A DNA stretch of 5,065 nucleotides from Fidelibacterota bacterium. Its GTDB lineage: Bacteria; Fidelibacterota; Marinisomatia; Marinisomatales; TCS55. A program made the translations under genes and the position numbers. Location of the stretch: contig PBBH01000039.1 in the NCBI GenBank assembly GCA_002716525.1, forward strand, positions 10,580 to 15,644, read 5' to 3'. The notes under the pieces were generated by a model that was not told the origin of the DNA, did no database searches, and worked only from the letters and a program-made list of their open reading frames with translations. Shown piece by piece: positions 1-5,065 of this stretch (positions within the stretch are counted from its first letter, which is position 1; each line of letters opens with the position of its first letter).

Positions 1-1614
1 CGGAATATGCCCTGGTGGCTTCTAGGTGTGAGTATGGTAGCTACGACTTTTTCAACGGACACACCGAATTTGGTGACGGATCTCGTTCGGCAGAATGGTG
101 TGTCCGGAAACTGGGCCTGGTGGGCATTTTTACTCACCGGTATGCTTACCGTTTTTGTGTATGCGAAATTATGGCGGCGATCCGGCGTGCTTACAGATAT
201 TGAATTTTATGAACTCCGTTACAGTGGAAAAGCTGCTGCATTCCTGCGTGGATTTCGTGCATTATATTTGGGATTGGTTTTTAATGTATTGGTTATGGCT
301 ACAGTAAGTTTGGCTGCAGTAAAATTTGGTGAAATTGTTCTAGGCTGGCCAGGGTGGGTGACGCTTACCATTGCCTGTTCTATTACGTTGGCTTATTCTG
401 CGTTGGGCGGACTTAAAGCAATTATTATTACGGATTTCGTTCAATTTACATTGGCCATGATTGGTTCAGTATGGGCCATGCTTTACATATTGGATCTGCC
501 GGAAATTGGTGGCCTGTCTAATCTTATATCCCATATCAATGTATCGGATAAGCTTGCATTGATCCCAGACTTTTCTGATCCCAATATGTGGGTGCCGGTA
601 ATGCTTGTTCCTTTAGCCGTACAATGGTGGGCCAGTTATTATCCTGGCGCTGAACCTGGTGGTGGTGGTTATATTGCGCAACGAATGTTTTCTGCTAAGG
701 ATGAATCGAATGCAGTAGCTGCCACATTTTTATTTAATGTGGCTCATTATGCGTTGCGCCCTTGGCCATGGATTTTGATTGCTCTTTCGTCACTTATCGT
801 ATTTCCTGAATTAGCAGATATTCAACGAGCTTTTCCAAATTTATCTGCCGACAAACTGGGACATGATGTAGCATACCCCGCCATGCTTACTCTATTACCT
901 TCTGGTCTTTTAGGTTTGGTTGCAGCATCACTAATAGCCGCATTTATGAGTACTATGTCCACCCAGTTGAACCTAGGTGCCAGTTATTTGGTGAATGATT
1001 TTTATCATCGTTTTATTAATAAAAATGCATCGGAAAAACAATTGGTCCAGATCGGACGGTTATTTACTGTACTATCCATTATTTTAGGTGGGGGACTTGG
1101 ACTCATGCTTACAAGCGCTGGTCAGGCTTTTACCTTATTATTAATGATAGGCGCTGGTACAGGGCTCATCTATATCCTTCGGTGGTTCTGGTGGCGGATT
1201 AATGCGTACACCGAAATCGTAGCCATGGTTAGTTCAATCATCATTGCTGGTTATTTTAATTTTGGTGAATCTAGTCTGGAAGGGTGGCAAAAAATTGTTA
1301 TTGGTGCATTTTTAACAACAATTGTTTGGGTTGTTGCAACTTACTTCACGCCTCCAGATGATGAGGTAACTCTCCGGAATTTTGTAAAAAAAGTGAATCC
1401 TGGGGGCCCTGGTTGGGTAAAATATTCTGATGACATATCAGGTAAACCCTGGCCAGTACCAAAGGGTATTTTATCTATGGTCTTAGGTTGTATGGCTGTA
1501 TACGGATTCCTATTGGGAGTAGGTCAGTTAATATATGGTCAAACAGGTTCTGGTTTGTTGATATGCGGATTAGGTACTGCTTCATCATATGGTTTATTAA
1601 AACTGTGGAAGTAA
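1..1614 (+). CDS. Sodium:solute symporter (SSS family), 5'-truncated
   Basis: An inner-membrane Na+-coupled transporter of the SSS (SGLT/PutP) family, probably importing a sugar or similar organic solute. The reading frame is open from the first base (R-N before the Met codon at 7). SSS proteins normally carry a first helix and an 'aGR' motif before the PWWLLGVSMVATTFS segment, so I infer that roughly 40-60 residues lie outside the window and Met7 is internal. Counting that Met as residue 1, the SSS signature is seen as YSALGGLKA...TDFVQ (about 129-146). The Na+-site helix AAFMSTMST lies near 311-319, with Ser/Thr at the usual sodium ligands. EPGGGGY (about 216-222) and RPWPW (251-255) mark a subfamily I associate with Bacteroidota-like genomes. 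About 13 hydrophobic segments are visible, with two after a polar loop near the C-terminus. It overlaps the downstream kinase by 10 nt, so the two are probably co-transcribed. Family assignment is firm; the substrate is inferred from neighbours only. Confidence 0.93.
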   Translation, partial: RNMPWWLLGVSMVATTFSTDTPNLVTDLVRQNGVSGNWAWWAFLLTGMLTVFVYAKLWRRSGVLTDIEFYELRYSGKAAAFLRGFRALYLGLVFNVLVMATVSLAAVKFGEIVLGWPGWVTLTIACSITLAYSALGGLKAIIITDFVQFTLAMIGSVWAMLYILDLPEIGGLSNLISHINVSDKLALIPDFSDPNMWVPVMLVPLAVQWWASYYPGAEPGGGGYIAQRMFSAKDESNAVAATFLFNVAHYALRPWPWILIALSSLIVFPELADIQRAFPNLSADKLGHDVAYPAMLTLLPSGLLGLVAASLIAAFMSTMSTQLNLGASYLVNDFYHRFINKNASEKQLVQIGRLFTVLSIILGGGLGLMLTSAGQAFTLLLMIGAGTGLIYILRWFWWRINAYTEIVAMVSSIIIAGYFNFGESSLEGWQKIVIGAFLTTIVWVVATYFTPPDDEVTLRNFVKKVNPGGPGWVKYSDDISGKPWPVPKGILSMVLGCMAVYGFLLGVGQLIYGQTGSGLLICGLGTASSYGLLKLWK

Positions 1615-2654
1615 GTACCCCTGGCCGAATTTGTCTATTTGGAGAACACCAGGATTACCTGGGTTTACCCGTCATCTCCATGGGGATATCATTAAGATCC
1701 ATTATAAAGGGAAATAAAAGACAGGATCAACAGGTCATTATCCATAAGCCTGATTTGGGTGAGACTGAATCTTTTTCGTTAAATGATTTGAATTACACGA
1801 AACCTCGAGACTATTTCAAAAGTGGTATCAAAATTTGCCAAAGAGAAGGTCTTGCTTTTACTTCAGGATTCGAATGTGAGATTATTAGCAATATACCCAT
1901 TCAGGCCGGTACTGGAAGCTCCTCATCGATTATGGTCGGTTGGGTAAAATTCTTATGTAACATAGCAGATAAACCAGCAGATTGGGATCAGCAAAAGATT
2001 GGTGAACTAGCCTATAACGCTGAAGTGAGAGAATTTAACGAGCCAGGTGGAATGATGGACCAATATTCTGTTGCTATGGGATACCTGATCTACCTTGAAT
2101 CGATACCTAAAATTTATATGCGAAAATTAAATTTGAATTTGGGCACTTTTGTACTTGGAGATTCATGTGAACAAAAGGATACAATGGGAATTCTCCAGCG
2201 TTGTCGAAATTTGCGGTTGGATATCATCCGAAAAATAAAAAAATTAAATCCGACATTTGACCTGAATAGCTATAATAATAATGTTGATCTTTCTGCTCTG
2301 GATGATCAAGAAAAAATGCTGTTTGATGGTACAATTAATAATCAAAATATTTTAAAAAATGCTTTACCTGAATTGGAAAAAAATAAACCGAATCATATAT
2401 TAATTGGTCAGTTGTTGTCTGATCATCATCAGGTATTACGAGATGTATTAAGTGTTAGTACGCCAAAAATAGAATCCATGCTGAATGCAGCTTTTAATGC
2501 GGGTGCTTTGGGTGGAAAAATCAATGGTTCTGGAGGTGGTGGATGCATGTTCGCATATTCACCTGAATCTCCTGAAAAAGTGGCAGAAGCGATTGAAAGT
2601 GTTGGAGGAAAGGCTTATATCATTCAGTCAGATGAAGGGACAAAACTGAATTAA
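1605..2654 (+). CDS. GHMP-family sugar kinase, galactokinase-like
   Basis: Predicted cytoplasmic ATP-dependent small-molecule kinase, most likely forming a sugar 1-phosphate. The 349-residue product shows three GHMP blocks. Block 1 is PGRICLFGEHQDYLG (6-20), matching the galactokinase PGR..GEHTDY signature. Block 2 is the phosphate-binding loop PIQAGTGSSSS (98-108). Block 3 is GGKINGSGGGGCMFA (303-317). GGMMDQ (148-153) aligns with galactokinase CGIMDQ, so D152 is the likely catalytic Asp and R8, E14, H15 and D17 match galactose-contact positions. I chose the GTG at 1605 because homology begins almost at once; the upstream ATGs at 1488 and 1563 would add residues encoded entirely inside the symporter. 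No Shine-Dalgarno is visible, so translational coupling is likely. It is shorter than typical GalK (about 380-390 residues), and glycine replaces the usual Cys before GxMDQ. Substrate remains open: galactose, an N-acetylhexosamine, fucose or a heptose phosphate are possible. It ends with tandem TAA stops. Confidence 0.88.
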   Translation: MEVSTPGRICLFGEHQDYLGLPVISMGISLRSIIKGNKRQDQQVIIHKPDLGETESFSLNDLNYTKPRDYFKSGIKICQREGLAFTSGFECEIISNIPIQAGTGSSSSIMVGWVKFLCNIADKPADWDQQKIGELAYNAEVREFNEPGGMMDQYSVAMGYLIYLESIPKIYMRKLNLNLGTFVLGDSCEQKDTMGILQRCRNLRLDIIRKIKKLNPTFDLNSYNNNVDLSALDDQEKMLFDGTINNQNILKNALPELEKNKPNHILIGQLLSDHHQVLRDVLSVSTPKIESMLNAAFNAGALGGKINGSGGGGCMFAYSPESPEKVAEAIESVGGKAYIIQSDEGTKLN

Positions 2655-2657
2655 TAA

Positions 2658-3863
2658 TTAATGGCCCTTCCACCAGTTGGAAGGCGCATTCCTTTTACCT
2701 TGTCCGATAATTCTATCCATCCAAAGAATTATGCGCTTGAAGGGTGTTGCCATCAACATTGTCCAAGTTTTGAATGCCCATTTTGGCATTTTCCGATTAT
2801 AGGGGCAGACACGAATGCAAATAGAACAGTCGGTGACCTGCTTTACCCAAAAATCGAAACATTTTTCAGCATCGGTAGTCCATTTCGCAATACCAGGAAT
2901 ATTAGATTGATTATAAATAGTTTCTAATTGATTGCCGTCATCAATGGCTCCTGGAGGGCAGGCTTTGGTGCATTCACGACATATACTGCAAAATTTTTCA
3001 ACACCGAAATTGATAGGTTTATCATGAGCTAGGGGCAGATCCGTGAAAACTTTACCTATGCGAACCCTAGGACCAAATTCTTTAGTTATGAGTAATCCAT
3101 GTCTTCCATATTCACCTAAACCTGCCTGGATAGCCATAGGAATGGATAAAGCAGTATCATTCATGCTCGCATAAGCTTGATAACCCAGATTACGAATATA
3201 TTGTGCAAGGGCTAAAAGGGTGGTTACATCTCGGGAATAGCCCACACCTGTAGCTGTTCCACTCAGAGCTGATGGGACAGTGCGAAGAAGTTCATAATCC
3301 ATTTCGTGGGCCACAACAATGGTATTTGTAATACTATCAGGCAGGTCCATCTCAACTTCTTTCAATTGATTTCGGTTGAACCGTTTATCATACGTCCATC
3401 GTTCATCATAAAAGGTGATGCCACAAAGGTCAGCATCAAAGAGTTTAGCTACGTGTTTGATTTCCCTACTCATTTCCAAAGGATCGGGTATATCTCTGGA
3501 TTGAGCTGCTGATGGTCTGTGTGCGGTTAGAAAATCCAAAAATCCTTCTCTTCGATCCTGGGATTTTTCCAATCGTTCAGCAAAAAAATCTGTTACGTGC
3601 CATGCAGCATTGCGAATCGAAAAATCACGGTGTTGATATCCATCTACCTTTTTCCATTCTTTAAGGGGCTTACGGTAGGATGTGTAAAACCTTTCTGTTT
3701 TTTCAGAATGGATTTGATCATCCCAAAATGATCGACTGAAAATTTCATCTTTTTGATTAAAACGTTTAAAGTTTTCAGAAATATTAAAACCAGCTGAAGT
3801 ATCACTTACGCAATTGCCATGACATCCATTGCAGGAACTTTTTTTGTTATTTTTATTTTTCAT
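2658..3863 (-). CDS. Reductive-dehalogenase-like corrinoid/iron-sulfur protein, cytoplasmic type
   Basis: A 401-residue protein resembling the catalytic subunit (RdhA) of reductive dehalogenases, which remove halogens with cobalamin and two [4Fe-4S] clusters; QueG is a distant relative. The central region has GVGYSRD (206-212), IRNLGYQAYAS (223-233), GLGEYGRHGLLI (248-259) and VFTDLPL (272-278), all RdhA-like. Two ferredoxin motifs follow: CSICRECTKACP (292-303) and C335 with CSICIRVCP (346-354), the second showing the long first spacing typical of RdhA. There is no twin-arginine signal and no neighbouring rdhB-type anchor gene, so it is probably cytoplasmic. No flavin or ferredoxin reductase domain is fused, so electrons must come from another protein. 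A Cys-rich stretch, CNGCHGNC (11-18), sits at the N-terminus. I prefer the ATG at 3863, giving MKNKNNKKSS. The ATG at 3905 adds 14 hydrophobic-leaning residues and would leave only 25 bp to the divergent gene. Dehalogenation itself is unproven. Confidence 0.85.
   Translation of the reverse strand: MKNKNNKKSSCNGCHGNCVSDTSAGFNISENFKRFNQKDEIFSRSFWDDQIHSEKTERFYTSYRKPLKEWKKVDGYQHRDFSIRNAAWHVTDFFAERLEKSQDRREGFLDFLTAHRPSAAQSRDIPDPLEMSREIKHVAKLFDADLCGITFYDERWTYDKRFNRNQLKEVEMDLPDSITNTIVVAHEMDYELLRTVPSALSGTATGVGYSRDVTTLLALAQYIRNLGYQAYASMNDTALSIPMAIQAGLGEYGRHGLLITKEFGPRVRIGKVFTDLPLAHDKPINFGVEKFCSICRECTKACPPGAIDDGNQLETIYNQSNIPGIAKWTTDAEKCFDFWVKQVTDCSICIRVCPYNRKMPKWAFKTWTMLMATPFKRIILWMDRIIGQGKRNAPSNWWKGH
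2666..2684. terminator. Possible bidirectional terminator hairpin at the convergent gene ends
   Basis: A perfect 7-bp inverted repeat, CCTTCCA / TGGAAGG with a 5-nt loop, lies 11 bp past the kinase stop codon and inside the last codons of the opposing gene. On the + strand it is followed only by a weak TTCCTTTT tract; on the - strand by an AT-rich stretch without a clean T run. The two genes are just 3 bp apart, so any terminator must lie within coding sequence. It may equally be a chance product of the codons for the C-terminal SNWWKG residues. Confidence 0.3.
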
Positions 3864-3882
3864 GGAAAGTATAGTACCGTAA

Positions 3883-3911
3883 AATAATATCAATTTATTT
3901 AACATATTATT
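3883..3911. promoter_or_regulatory. Inverted repeat in the divergent intergenic region, possible operator
   Basis: AATAATAT (3883-3890) is repeated in perfect inverted orientation as ATATTATT (3904-3911), separated by 13 bp. Arm centres are therefore 21 bp apart, about two helical turns. It sits in the 67-bp gap between the divergent dehalogenase-like and nucleotidyltransferase genes, where promoters for both should lie. The TATTAT at 3905-3910 could double as a -10 element for the + strand gene, but no good -35 is seen at the matching distance. The region is very AT-rich, so chance is a real alternative. Confidence 0.3.
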
Positions 3912-3918
3912 CCAAACT

Positions 3919-3926
3919 GAAAGAGA
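3919..3926 (+). promoter_or_regulatory. Purine-rich putative ribosome binding site of the nucleotidyltransferase gene
   Basis: GAAAGAGA lies just 5' of the ATG at 3931, with 4 nt between. It is the most Shine-Dalgarno-like sequence before any start in this window, although it lacks the GGAG core. It supports the ATG at 3931 as the true start. Confidence 0.35.
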
Positions 3927-3930
3927 ATCA

Positions 3931-4815
3931 ATGAATAATGTTACATTAATGGTTATGGCAGCAGGGATGGGTTCCCGTTATGGCGGATTAAAACAGTTAG
4001 ATTCAGTAGGGCCTAATGGTGAAACGATAATTGATTATTCTGTATATGATGCTATCGAAGCGGGGTATAATAAAGTCGTTTTTATTATTCGTAAGGATTT
4101 TGAGAATGATTTTAAATCCAAAATCACCGCTAAATACACTGGGAAAATTCAAGTGGGTTATGCTTATCAAAATATCGATGATTTGCCTAATGGATATACT
4201 TGTCCTGAGGGCAGAGTAAAGCCATGGGGAACGGGTCATGCTATTTTATCCGCTGCAGACCAAATTAATGGACCAGTTTGTGTGATCAATGCTGATGATT
4301 TTTATGGAAGAGAATCTTTCCAGGAATTAATGAAATTTTACACCAACGGTAATGATGGTTTCAGCATGGTAGCTTACCACCTTAATCAAACATTATCATC
4401 CTTTGGAGGTGTTACCCGTGGTATCTGCGAAGTGATTAATGGTAAACTTTCGTCTGTTACTGAAACAAACAATATTCGGGAAATTGATAATTGTATTACT
4501 TCTGAAGGTAGTGTTGAATGGGAGGGCAAAGAACCGGTGTCCGTGAATATGTGGGGATTTACACCGGTTATATTCAATTATCTAAAGGAAATGTTTCTTC
4601 ATTTTCTCAATGAAAAAGGCGAGGAAATAGATAGTGAGTTTTTAATTCCTACTGTAATCAATGATCTCATTCAAAATGGTCGGGAAACTGTACAAGTACT
4701 GCGCAGTGATTCATTGTGGTTTGGTGTAACATATAAAGAGGATAAACCCTACGTGGTTGAGGCAATACAAAAACTGATTAATTCCGGAAAATATCCTCAG
4801 AAACTGTTTGAATAA
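3931..4815 (+). CDS. Sugar-1-phosphate nucleotidyltransferase (NTP_transferase family)
   Basis: A 294-residue cytoplasmic enzyme predicted to join a sugar 1-phosphate to an NTP, giving a nucleotide sugar and pyrophosphate. The nucleotide-binding loop AAGMGSRYGGLKQ (10-22) is at the N-terminus, a variant of the GxGTR...K signature of GalU/RmlA-type enzymes. PWGTGHA (98-104) and the metal-binding region INADDFYG (119-126) follow in the expected order, then MWGFTP (207-212) and a C-terminal LWFGVTYKED (262-271). Length fits a single-domain Rossmann-like transferase without an added left-handed beta-helix acyltransferase domain. It begins 67 bp from the divergent dehalogenase-like gene and overlaps the following glycosyltransferase by 8 nt. 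With the nearby galactokinase-like kinase it could complete salvage of a free sugar to a UDP- or other NDP-sugar. Base and sugar specificity cannot be told from sequence. The family is clear; it is not canonical GalU, GlmU or RmlA by its motifs. Confidence 0.9.
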   Translation: MNNVTLMVMAAGMGSRYGGLKQLDSVGPNGETIIDYSVYDAIEAGYNKVVFIIRKDFENDFKSKITAKYTGKIQVGYAYQNIDDLPNGYTCPEGRVKPWGTGHAILSAADQINGPVCVINADDFYGRESFQELMKFYTNGNDGFSMVAYHLNQTLSSFGGVTRGICEVINGKLSSVTETNNIREIDNCITSEGSVEWEGKEPVSVNMWGFTPVIFNYLKEMFLHFLNEKGEEIDSEFLIPTVINDLIQNGRETVQVLRSDSLWFGVTYKEDKPYVVEAIQKLINSGKYPQKLFE

Positions 4816-5065
4816 TATTGGAAATATTTCTGTTGTTATCCCTACTTACAATCGGCGACAGACGATTGGTCGTTCGATTGATTCCATATTAAATCAAACT
4901 TTATTTCCTTCTGAAATCATTGTTGTAGATGATGGTTCCACGGACGGAACTAGCGATTATATCCAATCTAATTTTCCATCTATAAGATTACTTCAACAGC
5001 CCAACAAAGGCGTCAGTTCGGCACGGAATATGGGGATTAGGTCTTCCAATTCTGACTGGGTTGCT
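4808..5065 (+). CDS. Family 2 glycosyltransferase, 3'-truncated
   Basis: The first 86 codons of a GT-A fold glycosyltransferase, which would move a sugar from a nucleotide donor to a glycan or lipid acceptor at the cytoplasmic face of the membrane. Visible GT2 motifs are ISVVIPTYNR (about 7-16), EIIVVDDGSTDGT (36-48) with the nucleotide-binding DD pair, and NKGVSSARNMGI (66-77). The DxD metal site and the acceptor-binding half lie beyond the right edge. No ATG occurs in this frame between the upstream stop (4775-4777) and the conserved core. The TTG at 4808, which overlaps the preceding gene's stop by 8 nt, is the most likely start; an ATT at 4817 is a weaker choice. Coupling to the nucleotidyltransferase suggests this enzyme may use its product, but GT2 donors and acceptors cannot be predicted from this fragment. 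Confidence 0.88.
   Translation, partial: MNNIGNISVVIPTYNRRQTIGRSIDSILNQTLFPSEIIVVDDGSTDGTSDYIQSNFPSIRLLQQPNKGVSSARNMGIRSSNSDWVA

Noticed and set aside
15..307. Two short + strand frames inside the symporter
   Set aside because: Out-of-frame shadows of a clearly coding transmembrane protein, with no ribosome binding site or recognisable product.
1488..1604. Upstream extension of the kinase frame to the ATG at 1488 (or 1563)
   Set aside because: The extra residues lie wholly inside the symporter gene, are unlike a GHMP N-terminus, and precede the family's usual start just before the PGR motif. The GTG at 1605 fits better.
2661..2927. Open frame on + strand opposite the dehalogenase-like gene
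   Set aside because: It is fully antisense to a well-supported gene with iron-sulfur motifs, and shows no recognisable domain. It is best explained as a shadow frame, as is the one at 3306-3512.
2658..3863. Epoxyqueuosine reductase (QueG) as identity of the minus-strand gene
   Set aside because: QueG shares the corrinoid and double iron-sulfur layout. However, the GRHGLLI, VFTDLPL and long-spaced second cluster motifs, and the long N-terminal region, are closer to RdhA. Only a phylogeny would settle it.
3864..3905. 14-residue N-terminal extension of the dehalogenase-like gene to the ATG at 3905
   Set aside because: It would consume most of the divergent control region, leaving 25 bp. It has no strong ribosome binding site and is not a Tat or clear Sec signal. 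It cannot be fully excluded.
4003..4239. Minus-strand and alternative-frame openings inside the nucleotidyltransferase
   Set aside because: They overlap conserved catalytic coding sequence, have no family features, and arise from the AT-rich composition. The same applies to 4031-4219 and 4386-4577.

Overview
This window comes from a bacterial genome that looks moderately AT-rich (about 40% GC by eye) and densely packed with genes. Most starts lack a convincing Shine-Dalgarno sequence, and two genes appear to start at GTG and TTG over the stop codon of the gene before. Protein style, especially the symporter (EPGGGGY and RPWPW motifs) and the AAGMGSRYGGLKQ-type nucleotidyltransferase, suggests a Gram-negative, probably aquatic lineage such as Bacteroidota or Marinimicrobia. 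That placement is an impression, not a demonstration.

Layout. Positions 1-1614 (+) hold a sodium:solute symporter cut at its 5' end. It overlaps by 10 nt a galactokinase-like GHMP kinase (1605-2654, +). Converging on the kinase, with a 3-nt gap, is a reductive-dehalogenase-like corrinoid/iron-sulfur protein (2658-3863, -; an alternative upstream start is at 3905). Diverging from it is a sugar-1-phosphate nucleotidyltransferase (3931-4815, +). That gene overlaps by 8 nt a family 2 glycosyltransferase (4808 onward, +), which runs off the right edge. The only non-coding stretch of any size is the 67-bp divergent region 3864-3930, which contains an 8-bp inverted repeat. No stretch over 300 bases lacks a gene. 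I saw no tRNA, rRNA, CRISPR array or insertion sequence.

How the genes may work together. The four + strand genes form a plausible sugar route: Na+-coupled uptake, phosphorylation at C1, activation to a nucleotide sugar, then transfer by a glycosyltransferase. The substrate cannot be read from the sequence. The kinase keeps the galactokinase sugar-contact residues, so galactose or a related hexose or N-acetylhexosamine is the leading guess. The antisense reductive-dehalogenase-like gene splits this set in two. It has no Tat signal and no adjacent membrane-anchor gene, so it is probably cytoplasmic, and its link to the sugar genes is unexplained. It is the most unusual element here.
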